DNA from: Singulisphaera sp. GP187 | Lineage (GTDB): Bacteria; Planctomycetota; Planctomycetia; Gemmatales; Gemmataceae | DNA: 64,000 nt | Reading direction: 5' to 3' | Assembly (NCBI GenBank): GCA_945905925.1 | Contig: CAMDQN010000011.1 | Coordinates: forward strand, 1 to 64,000 | Shown: positions 15,145 to 22,643 of the stretch, one piece after another | Numbering within the stretch: the stretch's first letter is position 1 | Layout of the letters: each line of letters starts with the position of its first letter | Notes under the pieces: model-generated | What the model was told of the DNA's origin: nothing | Databases searched by the model: none | The model's input: the letters and a program-made list of their open reading frames with translations, nothing else | Program-made: the position numbers and the translations under genes

Positions 15145-16427
15145 GCCGGCACCGCGACGGTTTCAGGCGAGCGGGGGTGGGAAGCAGGGGGAGCCCCCTG
15201 TTTCTGTTCCTTGCGGGCGTGCAGCGCGTGCAGCAGCAGCACGGCGGGCGACACCCACAGGAACCAGAACGACGTGAGGTGCAACACGTTCATCAGGAGA
15301 CAACCGAGGTTGATGGCGAGTAGCGCGAGGAAGAAAGAAGAACCTCTCCCCCCAACCCCCTCCCCTAAGAAGGGAGGGGGAGCCTGCATTACTCCCCCTC
15401 CCTTCTTAGGGGAGGGGGTTGGGGGGAGAGGTCTTCCCACCACCATCACAAACACCGCCGGCAGCAACAGTACCATGTCGAACGGCCACGCACCATACGG
15501 CGCGGTCACGAACGACACGAGTAGCAATAGCGGCAGTTGTGCCGCGTCGTTCCAGTCGTTTCGCTTGTGCCAGCGATACCACGCGAACCACACCAAGCCG
15601 AGCGCGACGGACACGAACTGCAACCGGAACAGCTCCGCGCCGAAAGTGAGGCGCAAGAGGCTGCCGAGCGTCGGCGAGAGCCACTGCGCCGGCGGGCGGT
15701 TACCCATCGCGTCCGCGTACTGGTGCCACACCTGTGGGTTGAACACCAGCGGCAGCAGTGAACACGCGACGCCCATTGCCGCACCGCCTACGAGCGCGCG
15801 CCAGCGTCCGCGAACGCCTGCGTCCACCGCGATGGCGACCCACAGCAGGTACGCGAGGTGCGGCTTGATCGCGAGCAACACGGTCGCGGCCCCGGCCCAG
15901 TATTCCCAGGTGCGGTTTACTAACGCGCGGCGCTCGCATTCAAGGAACAGCACCGCGCCGAGCAGCAGAAACGTGCTGATCTGGCCGATCGAGAGCGCGA
16001 ACACGGTTGGCAGGAACATGAACGCGACCGCCCACCCCACCCACCGGCGATTGCGCGCTCCGCCCAGCAAGTACCACAAGCGGTCCGCGCAGAAGCCGGT
16101 CACGACGAGGTGAACCAGCAGCCACAATAGTTGCGCCTCGCGCGCGGGGAGCAACCCGAGTGGCAGCACCGCGGGCAGCGCCCACGGCGGGTTCCACATC
16201 ATGATCGCTTCGTCCGTGTCGCGCCCGGCGTGCCGTTGCAGCGGCAACAGTAGCGCTTTGTCGAACGGGTTCTGACCGTTGAGCGTGAGTTTCGCGGCGG
16301 CCCAGTATTCAACGAAGTCGTCCGGGGGCCATACGGTCGGGTCGGCGAGCAGTTGCCGGACCTGTCCCGCGAGCAGAACCCCGACCACCGCCAGAACTGC
16401 GATTGAGAGTAGGTTGCGCGAAGTCAT
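15141..16427 (-). CDS. GT87/DUF2029-like membrane glycosyltransferase with an in-frame palindrome insert
   Basis: A 428-residue polytopic protein. DDFVEYWAAAKLTLNGQNPF near residue 35, followed by MMWNPPWALPAVLPLGLLP, matches the DUF2029/GT87 family of polyprenyl-phosphate-dependent mannosyltransferase-like enzymes, with the acidic pair in the first outer loop. About ten membrane helices follow. Residues ~331-363 (GRPLPPTPSPKKGGG... PPPFLGEGVGGRGSS) are entirely coded by a family A palindrome and interrupt the region between two helices. The last ~12 residues are coded by a family J repeat. The ATG at 16427 is chosen because the longer frame to 16517 runs through a terminator hairpin. Its stop overlaps the next gene's start by 4 nt. 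Confidence 0.85.
   Translation of the reverse strand: MTSRNLLSIAVLAVVGVLLAGQVRQLLADPTVWPPDDFVEYWAAAKLTLNGQNPFDKALLLPLQRHAGRDTDEAIMMWNPPWALPAVLPLGLLPAREAQLLWLLVHLVVTGFCADRLWYLLGGARNRRWVGWAVAFMFLPTVFALSIGQISTFLLLGAVLFLECERRALVNRTWEYWAGAATVLLAIKPHLAYLLWVAIAVDAGVRGRWRALVGGAAMGVACSLLPLVFNPQVWHQYADAMGNRPPAQWLSPTLGSLLRLTFGAELFRLQFVSVALGLVWFAWYRWHKRNDWNDAAQLPLLLLVSFVTAPYGAWPFDMVLLLPAVFVMVVGRPLPPTPSPKKGGGVMQAPPPFLGEGVGGRGSSFFLALLAINLGCLLMNVLHLTSFWFLWVSPAVLLLHALHARKEQKQGAPPASHPRSPETVAVPA
15166..15205. repeat. Family J repeat forming the 3' end of a gene
   Basis: CAGGCGAGCGGGGGTGGGAA and following GCAGGGGGAGCCCCCTG resemble the family J arm at 7972 with an internal insertion. It supplies the last dozen or so codons of the GT87-like gene. 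Confidence 0.6.
15339..15435. repeat. Family A long palindrome inside a coding sequence
   Basis: Two ~42-nt arms (AGAACCTCTCCCCCCAACCC..., core CCCTAAGAAGGGAGGG) surround a ~12-nt loop. The same element is intergenic at 3896, 42650 and 55156. Here it is translated in the one reading frame that has no stop codon. Confidence 0.95.
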
Positions 16428-16477
16428 GCCCGAACTTAGAACGAAAACCGCCCGTGTGCGTGTCCACAGAACGCACA

Positions 16478-16501
16478 AAGCCCGGCCGAATGGCCGGGCC
16501 T
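16478..16501 (-). terminator. Hairpin terminator of the small secreted-protein gene
   Basis: An 8-bp perfect stem GCCCGGCC/GGCCGGGC with a GAAT loop lies ~25 nt beyond the stop codon of the gene at 16527 and is followed on the minus strand by CTTTGTG. Its position between two minus-strand genes separates them into two transcription units. Confidence 0.75.
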
Positions 16502-16526
16502 CGTGATTGTGGTTCAAGCGGAAGGG

Positions 16527-16838
16527 TTACTTGCCCTTGGTCTTCCAGGTGATTTCGGTGAAGACTTCCTTCTCGACCTTGCCTTCGACCTTGAAGCCAT
16601 TCTTGCCGATCTTGGCGGTGCGCTTGTCGAAGTCTTCGCGCTTCGCTTCCTTCGAGTTTTCGCCCTTGCCGTCGGTCGTCGTGAACTTGGTCTTGTCGGT
16701 GAGCTTGATGGTCACTTCCTTGTCGCCGTCCTTGACCGTGACGGTGTCCTTGTCAACCTTCGTGATCGTGAACTCGGCCGCGACGACGAGGCCGGCCATC
16801 ACGAAGAACGCGACCAGGGCCAACAGCATCTTACGCAT
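16527..16838 (-). CDS. Small secreted protein, unknown function
   Basis: A 103-residue protein with a strong signal peptide (MRKMLLALVAFFVMAGLVVAA). The mature part is a short beta-rich, highly charged domain (FTITKVDKDTVTVKDGDKEV, TIKLTDKTKFTTTDGKG) ending in FTEITWKTKGK. This resembles small OB-like or DUF-type periplasmic proteins common in Planctomycetes. I know no function. The ATG at 16838 has GGAG 9 nt upstream; a second in-frame ATG 15 nt earlier is less likely. The gene has its own terminator. Confidence 0.85.
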   Translation of the reverse strand: MRKMLLALVAFFVMAGLVVAAEFTITKVDKDTVTVKDGDKEVTIKLTDKTKFTTTDGKGENSKEAKREDFDKRTAKIGKNGFKVEGKVEKEVFTEITWKTKGK

Positions 16839-17085
16839 CGGGAGAAACTCCAAGGGGTGTGAAGCCGTCCCGACGTGAGTCGGCGGGTGCGGCCACGATT
16901 GTGGGGGGTTACCCTACCGGGGCAATCGTAAGTATCCAAACACCCGCGAGCAAGCCTCGGCCCCGCGATTCATGATTTTCTCACCAAGTTTCTCGCGCGC
17001 GAGCTTTTCGTTTTGGCGACCGCTCGCGGTGTGGTATCACGTGGAAGCCCGCCATCGCACCAACTTGTTCCGGTGGAGTCTGACC

Positions 17086-18822
17086 ATGAAACTCTCCCTT
17101 TCGGCCACGATGCTCCTGTGCGCGGCGGCTTCGTTCGTCCACGCCCAACCCGCCGAACCCGCGGACCTCGTCGTTCACAACGGCAAGGTGCTCACCGTGG
17201 ACGCGAAGTTCACCACCGCCGAAGCCGTCGCAGTCCGCAACGGTAAGGTCGTCGCCGTCGGCACCAACGCGGACATGCTGAAACTGAAGGGGTCGAAGAC
17301 CACCGTTATCGACGCGAACGGTAAGACCGTGATGCCCGGACTGTACGACAGCCACACGCACCCAGTTGGCGCCGCGGGCAGCGAAGTCGGTGACCCCATC
17401 CCGCTACTGCGGTCCATTCCCGAAGTGCTCGACTACATCAAGAAACGCGCGGGCGAGATCCCCGAGGGCAAGTGGATCGTCATTCGCTACGCGTTCCCGA
17501 CGCGACTCAAAGAAGCACGGTTCCCCACCAAGACAGAACTCGATTCGGTTTCGCCAAAGCACCCGGTTCTGTACCACGCGGGACCAGCGGGGGTGGCTAA
17601 CAGCCGCGCGCTCGAAGTGTCCGGCGTGACGAAGGACACCAAAGACCCGCCCGCCGGGCAAGTCGTGAAGGACGAGAAGACCGGCGAGCCAACCGGAATG
17701 CTCCGCAACGCGTATGGCGTGCTGAAGGGCGTTCCCGACGGCGGCGAGGGCATCGCCGAGAAACGCCGCAGCGCGGTGCTGAAGTTGTTCGGGCTTTACA
17801 ACGAACACGGCATCACGAGCATCGCGGACCGGAACGCGAGTCGCGGCAACCTCGACATGTATCTTTCGTTCCAAAAAGAGAACGCGCTCACGGTGCGCAT
17901 CAACGTGGCCCGCAGTTTCGGGGCCGGCGGCGGGCGCGAAGCGATCGGCAAGCGGCTCGATGAACTGGTGGGCGATGACAAACGCGGCGGTCCGACCGGC
18001 GCGGGCGACGAATGGGTGCGCATCGGTCCCATCAAGATGTTCCTCGATGGCGGGATGCTCAACGGTTCCGCGTACATGCGCAAGCCGTGGCCGCGCGGCG
18101 ACACGTATCAGATCACGCAGGACGACTATCGCGGGCTACTCTTCATTCAACCGGATCAATTGAAGGTGGTCGTCGAAGAGGCTTCCAAGCGCAAGTGGCA
18201 AGTCACCGCGCACTGTGCCGGCGAGGGCGCGATGGACGTTCTCCTCGATGCCTACGAGTTCGCGGACAAGATCAGCCCGATCAAGGACAAGCGGTTCTGC
18301 ATCACGCACGCGAACTTTCCGAGCCAACTGAACCTCGAACGCTGCAAGAAGCTCGGCGTGTGCGCCGACGTGCAACCGGCGTGGCTTTACAAAGACGGCG
18401 GCACGCTGGTCAAGGTGTTAGGCGACGAGCGGATGCGGTGGTTCCAGCCGTACAAGAGCTGGCTCGAATACACCACGGTCGGCGGCGGGAGCGACCACAT
18501 GTTGCGGTTCGATCCGCTCGACAGCACGAACCCGTGGAGCCCGTGGCTGGGCGTCTGGATCACGCTCACGCGCAAGCTCGAACGCGGCGGCGTACATCAA
18601 CCGGGCGAGATTCTTACGCGCGAACAGGCGATTCGACTCTACACGATCAACAACGCGTTCCTTCACAACGAGGAGAAAGAGAAAGGTTCGCTCGAAGCCG
18701 GCAAACTCGGCGACCTGATCGTACTCGACCGCGACCTGATGACGTGTCCTGTTGACGAAGTGCGCGACATGAAGGTGACGCACACCATCGTGGGCGGCAA
18801 GGTGGTGTACCAGAAGAAGTGA
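17086..18822 (+). CDS. Secreted amidohydrolase, YtcJ-like (amidohydrolase 3 family)
   Basis: A 578-residue exported metal-dependent hydrolase. A signal peptide (KLSLSATMLLCAAASFVHA) is followed by the beta-sandwich opening DLVVHNGKVLTVDAKFTTAE. The metal motif DSHTHP is near residue 89, a putative bridging Lys/Glu region near 330 (GPIKMFLDGGMLNGS), histidines in VTAHCAGEG near 375 and CITHANFPS near 405, and the final metal Asp in GGGSDHML near 467. The C-terminal LEAGKLGDLIVLDRDLMT is typical of the family. YtcJ-type enzymes cleave N-acyl or related C-N bonds; the substrate is unknown. The ATG at 17086 is supported by GGAG 8 nt upstream. It appears monocistronic. Confidence 0.9.
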   Translation: MKLSLSATMLLCAAASFVHAQPAEPADLVVHNGKVLTVDAKFTTAEAVAVRNGKVVAVGTNADMLKLKGSKTTVIDANGKTVMPGLYDSHTHPVGAAGSEVGDPIPLLRSIPEVLDYIKKRAGEIPEGKWIVIRYAFPTRLKEARFPTKTELDSVSPKHPVLYHAGPAGVANSRALEVSGVTKDTKDPPAGQVVKDEKTGEPTGMLRNAYGVLKGVPDGGEGIAEKRRSAVLKLFGLYNEHGITSIADRNASRGNLDMYLSFQKENALTVRINVARSFGAGGGREAIGKRLDELVGDDKRGGPTGAGDEWVRIGPIKMFLDGGMLNGSAYMRKPWPRGDTYQITQDDYRGLLFIQPDQLKVVVEEASKRKWQVTAHCAGEGAMDVLLDAYEFADKISPIKDKRFCITHANFPSQLNLERCKKLGVCADVQPAWLYKDGGTLVKVLGDERMRWFQPYKSWLEYTTVGGGSDHMLRFDPLDSTNPWSPWLGVWITLTRKLERGGVHQPGEILTREQAIRLYTINNAFLHNEEKEKGSLEAGKLGDLIVLDRDLMTCPVDEVRDMKVTHTIVGGKVVYQKK

Positions 18823-18856
18823 TCGCCGGTGGGGCGCGTCGAGGAAACTGAGACGC

Positions 18857-18882
18857 CGTTTAGCGTTGGACCCGCAGGGGCC
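18857..18882. repeat. Family D repeat, left copy
   Basis: CGTTTAGCGTTGGACCCGCA followed by GGGGCC. The inverted partner is at 19127, so the two flank a 240-nt segment holding a receiver-domain remnant. Confidence 0.7.
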
Positions 18883-18978
18883 AAGTATTGTTTTGCTCGA
18901 TCGAGGATCTGGACCCGAATCTTTTCCTCGATCCTTCTCCCGTGCTGATTTGTGTGCGTTGCAAGCAGGATATCTCGC

Positions 18979-19116
18979 GTGGCAAACAGTAATATCCTGA
19001 AAAGCCCACTCCCGCGCCTCGTGGAGAAGGAATTGATGGCGGGGTTCGTCAAGCAACCGTACCGCCCGAACGAACTGGTTTGGGCCGTGGAGGACGCTCT
19101 CCCGCGCCGGCGCTGA
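18979..19116 (+). pseudogene. Response-regulator receiver domain remnant
   Basis: A 45-codon frame opening with GTG and ending at TGA reads, near its end, MAGFVKQPYRPNELVWAVED followed by ALPRRR. This is the shape of the last helix of a response-regulator receiver domain, in which the conserved Lys-Pro is followed by a helix of the form LxxAVxxAL. The phosphoacceptor Asp and the first four beta strands are missing, so it cannot be functional as a receiver. The segment is bracketed by inverted family D repeats, suggesting debris left by rearrangement. The resemblance is by eye on a short sequence, so confidence is limited. Confidence 0.45.
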
Positions 19117-19126
19117 CGTGATGGTG

Positions 19127-19153
19127 CGTCCCCTCCGGGAACAACGCTAAACG
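19127..19153. repeat. Family D repeat, right copy (inverted)
   Basis: GTCCCCTCCGGGAACAACGC followed by TAAACG is the inverted counterpart of the copy at 18857. Confidence 0.7.
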
Positions 19154-19211
19154 ATGTTGTGGTGTCGGCATAACTTGGGCAGATGGACGCTCACCACAAC
19201 ACGGAGCGCGC

Positions 19212-19700
19212 ATGAAGTTGGAGCGGGTCATTTCTGGCGGACAGACCGGCGCGGACCGCGGCGGGCTCGCGGCGGCGAAAGCAGCGGGAATCGCGACCGG
19301 TGGCTGGATGCCGAAGGGCTTTCGGGCGCTCGATGGCGCCCGCCAGGAGTTTGCCGAGCTATACGGTCTGCGCGAACACCCGAGCCACCGCTACCCACCG
19401 CGCACGGCACTGAACGTGAAGGACTCCGACGCGACACTCCGCTTCGCCCTCGATTGGGACTCGCCGGGCGAACGGCTCACGCTCGAACTGTGCGAACGCT
19501 ACGACCGCCCGCATTTCGACGTGACACTTACCGGTGAGACGACACCCGCGGACGTGGCCGGATGGTTGCGGGCGAGCGCCGTTCGCGTGCTGAACGTGGC
19601 CGGCAACGCCGAACGCACCGCGCCCGGCATCGAAGCGTTCGTGACCGCATTTCTGGCCGACGTGTTTCAACTTCTTGTGATGAATCGCGCGGAGGTGTAG
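19212..19700 (+). CDS. cpYpsA/SLOG-family protein, putative molybdenum carrier
   Basis: A 162-residue protein that opens with VISGGQTGADRGGLAAAKAA and continues GGWMPKGFRALDG. This is the signature of the circularly permuted YpsA group in the SLOG superfamily, annotated in databases as putative molybdenum carrier. The Rossmann-like fold is thought to bind a nucleotide or related small molecule. A later glycine-containing segment (VRVLNVAGNAERTAPGIEA) matches the family's C-terminal motif. Length is typical. It is followed after ~50 nt by a lipoprotein gene in the same direction. No molybdenum-cofactor or sensing partner gene is adjacent, so its role here is open. Confidence 0.9.
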   Translation: MKLERVISGGQTGADRGGLAAAKAAGIATGGWMPKGFRALDGARQEFAELYGLREHPSHRYPPRTALNVKDSDATLRFALDWDSPGERLTLELCERYDRPHFDVTLTGETTPADVAGWLRASAVRVLNVAGNAERTAPGIEAFVTAFLADVFQLLVMNRAEV

Positions 19701-19753
19701 TACCACAGCGCAGGGTCTTCTGGCTCGGACGGCTCCAACACGGAGTTCTTCGC

Positions 19754-20392
19754 ATGAAATGCACATGCCTTCTGGCTATCACGCTTGCGCTCACGGCACT
19801 CGGAGTCGCGTCTGCCTGCAATCAGCCGAACGCGCCGGCTCCCGCTCCCTCCATACCGCGAGACGCAACCGATGCGGTGAAGGGCGCTGCTCCCAAAGGG
19901 TGGACCGTTTCCACCCGCGGAGACACGCTCACCGTGCGACGCGACAAAGAGGTCACGCTCTACAACCCCATCGGACTGCCACCGTCGGTCGATGGCAAGC
20001 CGCCACAAGGCTTCAAATACACCTACGAGGTGCGGCTCAAGTTTAGGCCGCGGATGAAAGCCGAAGAGTACGCCAAACTCGCCAAAGAGAATGAGACGCT
20101 CGGCGCGAAACTCGAAATGATGCGCGACGGACTGCGCAACGCCAGGATCAGTCACAAATTCGACGACTGGCTTCCCAGCACACCGGAGCAGAAGAAACTC
20201 GTGGCCGAATACCGCGACGCACAGAAAGGGATTCACCGGTTACCTGATCTCCACAACGAGACGCACAGCATCGACGTTGAGGACTCACAAGGGTACTTCC
20301 TGCTGTTCACCGACACGAAAGATCGCGACGAGTGCGCCGCGACGAAGAAGGCCGTTCTCAAACTGTTCAAATCGCATCAGCCCGAGAAGTAG
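19754..20392 (+). CDS. Putative lipoprotein, unknown function
   Basis: A 212-residue protein. The N-terminus KCTCLLAITLALTALGVASA followed by Cys fits a signal peptide, possibly a lipobox (ASAC). The mature part is mixed alpha/beta, with an early GWTVSTRGDTLTVRRDKEV segment, a Lys/Glu-rich helix (RMKAEEYAKLAKENETLGAK) and YFLLFTDTKDRDECAATKKA near the end. I do not recognise a family. GGAG lies 8 nt before the ATG at 19754, and a longer upstream frame overlaps the cpYpsA gene and is unlikely. It converges on the gene at 20538, with a long inverted repeat between them. Confidence 0.8.
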   Translation: MKCTCLLAITLALTALGVASACNQPNAPAPAPSIPRDATDAVKGAAPKGWTVSTRGDTLTVRRDKEVTLYNPIGLPPSVDGKPPQGFKYTYEVRLKFRPRMKAEEYAKLAKENETLGAKLEMMRDGLRNARISHKFDDWLPSTPEQKKLVAEYRDAQKGIHRLPDLHNETHSIDVEDSQGYFLLFTDTKDRDECAATKKAVLKLFKSHQPEK

Positions 20393-20401
20393 CTGTCTTT
20401 G

Positions 20402-20519
20402 AAAGTAGTAGTAGGCCGCAGGCCGGCGCCGTGTGCCGTAACTTTGCAACTCAAGAACGCATCGCGGTTCTGAGACGTGATGCGACAGCACACGGCGCCG
20501 GCCTGCGGCCTACTACTTT
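20402..20519. repeat. Family E inverted repeat between convergent genes
   Basis: The arms (AAGTAGTAGTAGGCCGCAGG onward and its complement) share ~38 nt including GGCCGGCGCCGTGTGC, with a ~40-nt centre containing a second small hairpin (GAACGCATCGCGGTTC). It sits between the 3' ends of two converging genes, so a bidirectional terminator role is plausible. Confidence 0.88.
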
Positions 20520-20537
20520 GCAATCGTCCTGTCGCCG

Positions 20538-21284
20538 TTACGCGACAGGCGTTGTGGTCGCGAGTGCGGCGAGTTGTTGAGCCTGTTCGGGTGTGAGTTC
20601 GGGAACGGGTTCGTACACACCGGGGACGGGATACGAGCCGTTCATCGGGTTGCCGGGGATCGGGAAGCGTGTCGCCCAGTACAGGTTGCGCCCCTGCACG
20701 GTCATGTCGTAGAGCAACACCAAGGGCGTGTCGGTGGCCGGGTCCGGTTCGGTGCAGCCGATCTTGTGCGCCCCGCCCCAGAGCCACACCACCGCTTGCG
20801 TGTTGGCCGCGCGGCGAGCGTAGGTGTCCTCCTGATCCGGGCGGTGAACCTCTTCGGGCGTGGCTGCGGGCCAGTTCAGCGGCGGGTCCGCGTCTGGGTC
20901 GTCCGTCGTGCGCTTTGCGTTCAGTTTCGCGCGCGCGGTTTCGGCGCGAAGTTTCTCCACGTCGAGCCGGGCGCGGTCCCGGCGTTCGGCGGCGATGTGT
21001 TTGGCGAGCGCCTCGGCGGCCTTGCGCGCGGTGGGGGTGTCGGGGTCGCGCAGTTGGGCTCGCAGTTTCAAGAGGAGTTCGGCTTCGGTCTCGCGGCGCA
21101 CGTCGCGCTCGGCATCGGCGTAAAAGCGTTCGAACGCATCGGGCGCGCCACGCAGCGCGCGGCGCAGGTCGGGAGTGTCCCACCCGACGGCGCGTGCGGT
21201 GGCGTCCCACGAACTGCCGCGGGCACGCAGATCCGCGACTTCGGCGAGCGTCTCTTCGGTCAGGCCGGTGTTGCAACTGGACAT
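20538..21284 (-). CDS. HTH-domain protein with coiled-coil centre, unknown function
   Basis: A 248-residue soluble protein. The first ~50 residues (LTEETLAEVADLRARGSSWD then ATARAVGWDTPDLRRALRG) form a plausible helix-turn-helix. A long charged helix follows (residues ~55-130, FYADAERDVRRETEAELLLK and on), and the C-terminal third is Pro-rich and non-helical. The N-terminal layout resembles small terminase-like or transposase-like HTH proteins, but no phage gene is nearby. The start at 21284 has GAGG 8 nt upstream. A family A-type hairpin lies just upstream of the gene. Confidence 0.75.
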   Translation of the reverse strand: MSSCNTGLTEETLAEVADLRARGSSWDATARAVGWDTPDLRRALRGAPDAFERFYADAERDVRRETEAELLLKLRAQLRDPDTPTARKAAEALAKHIAAERRDRARLDVEKLRAETARAKLNAKRTTDDPDADPPLNWPAATPEEVHRPDQEDTYARRAANTQAVVWLWGGAHKIGCTEPDPATDTPLVLLYDMTVQGRNLYWATRFPIPGNPMNGSYPVPGVYEPVPELTPEQAQQLAALATTTPVA

Positions 21285-21305
21285 GATGCACCTCGGAGGT
21301 GAGTG

Positions 21306-21364
21306 AAAGGCGACCTGACTCCCCAACCCCTTCAGGGAAGGGGTTGGGGAGTTAGGTCGCCTTT
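21306..21364. repeat. Perfect 27-bp hairpin, small family A member
   Basis: AAAGGCGACCTGACTCCCCA and onward is mirrored exactly by TGGGGAGTTAGGTCGCCTTT around the centre CAACCCCTTCAGGGAAGGGG, with a single mismatch. It lies upstream of the HTH gene, between divergently oriented genes. Confidence 0.88.
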
Positions 21365-21491
21365 GTCGTTAATGTAAATCTGTTCATTATTCTCCCGATG
21401 TCAAATCCACTCCGCGCGCGTTCGGCGTGGAATATTCGTCCCCAGCGCGGGATCATGTTGCAAGACATCCGCACCTCGACGGAGATTCGTC

Positions 21492-22589
21492 ATGAGCACC
21501 TGTGTTCGGTTCGTTGCGCTCGCGCTGCTCGCGGGCGTGCTCGCGACGCCGTCCCCGTTAGATGCATGCGCGGTCGCGCCACCGCGGGACGTGGTCGTGG
21601 AGGTCGCTTCCGAGAGCGCGATCGTCATCTGGGACGAGAAGGCCAAGACGCAGCACTTCATCCGCCGGGCCACGTTCACCGCGTCGGCGCCCGGTAGCAC
21701 GCCGGTGCCGGACTTCGGGTTCCTCGTGCCCACGCCGTCGGTGCCCGTCCTCGAAGAGGCCGACGACAAGGTGTTCGACGAACTCGCGAAGGTCACCGCG
21801 CCCAAGACCGAGACGCGTTCGCGTCCAAGTGGCGGGGGTGGGTGCGTGCCCGGCTGCGGTGCGATTAAATCAGAATCTGTTGCGGAACAGTCGCACGTCG
21901 AGGTACTCGCCGAGAAACGCGTCGCCGGCTACGACGCGAAGGTGCTCAAAGCCAACGACGCGGACGCGCTGGCCGCGTGGCTGAATGCGCGCGGGTACGA
22001 GGTGCGCCCGGCTCTCGCACGGTGGCTTAAACCTTACGTCGATAAGAAGTGGGTGGTGACCGCGTTCAAGATCGCGAACGACCCATCGGCGACCGCGACT
22101 GCCGCGATCGGGTCCGCAGCCGTGCGCATGAGCTTCAACACCGACACGCCGTTCTTTCCGTACCGCGAGCCGGACGACATGCGCGACGCGAAGGCCCGGC
22201 GCCTGTTCCGCGTGTTCGTGATCGCGGACCAGAAGATGAGCGGTTCGCTCGGTGCGGGCGAGAGTTGGGAGGGGAAGACCGCGTGGGCCGGGAAGCCCGG
22301 TGTGGAAGGGTGGAAAGGCGCGCAGTCGCACCTGAAGATCCCCGGCTTTGCGCCCGCGGAAGGGACGTGGCTCACCGAGTTCGAGGACGCGTCGTCGCCG
22401 CGCAAGGGCGACACTGACTTGACGTTCGCCACGTCCAGTGACCAGATTCCGGTGGAGCGCCCGACGCGGATCATCTACGCGGCCCGCGCCGACGCCGGCC
22501 CTGCGCCCGCGTTCGCGATGATCGCGGCCGTGGTCGCGTGTCTGTACCTGAGCCGGTTCCTCGTCGGGTTGGTGAACCGCCGCGGGTGA
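21492..22589 (+). CDS. DUF2330 domain protein, secreted and membrane-anchored
   Basis: A 365-residue protein. A signal peptide (VRFVALALLAGVLATPSPLDA) precedes CAVAPPRDVVVEVASESAIV IW, the characteristic start of DUF2330. DFGFLVPTPSVPVLEEAD and a Gly/Cys-rich loop (SGGGGCVPGCG) follow, then the KWVVTAFKI and RMSFNTDTPFFPYREP motifs. A single C-terminal helix (FAMIAAVVACLYLSRFLVGL) with basic residues anchors it in a membrane. Function of the family is unknown; the fold is exported. The upstream region has GGAG 8 nt before the ATG. It converges with the thioredoxin gene, with a hairpin between them. Confidence 0.88.
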   Translation: MSTCVRFVALALLAGVLATPSPLDACAVAPPRDVVVEVASESAIVIWDEKAKTQHFIRRATFTASAPGSTPVPDFGFLVPTPSVPVLEEADDKVFDELAKVTAPKTETRSRPSGGGGCVPGCGAIKSESVAEQSHVEVLAEKRVAGYDAKVLKANDADALAAWLNARGYEVRPALARWLKPYVDKKWVVTAFKIANDPSATATAAIGSAAVRMSFNTDTPFFPYREPDDMRDAKARRLFRVFVIADQKMSGSLGAGESWEGKTAWAGKPGVEGWKGAQSHLKIPGFAPAEGTWLTEFEDASSPRKGDTDLTFATSSDQIPVERPTRIIYAARADAGPAPAFAMIAAVVACLYLSRFLVGLVNRRG

Positions 22590-22598
22590 GAAGAAGCA

Positions 22599-22636
22599 GT
22601 CCCCCAACCCCTCCCTGTAGGGAGGGGTTGGGGAAA
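22599..22636. terminator. Bidirectional hairpin terminator, small family A member
   Basis: TCCCCCAACCCCTCCC and its complement flank a CTGTAG centre, giving a 15-bp stem. It lies between the convergent DUF2330 and thioredoxin stop codons, 10 and 8 nt away. Confidence 0.8.
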
Positions 22637-22643
22637 GCCACCC

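Noticed and set aside
20538-21284. A prophage terminase small subunit
   Set aside because: The HTH plus helical layout is suggestive, but no large terminase, portal, integrase or other phage gene lies nearby, so the name would be unsupported.
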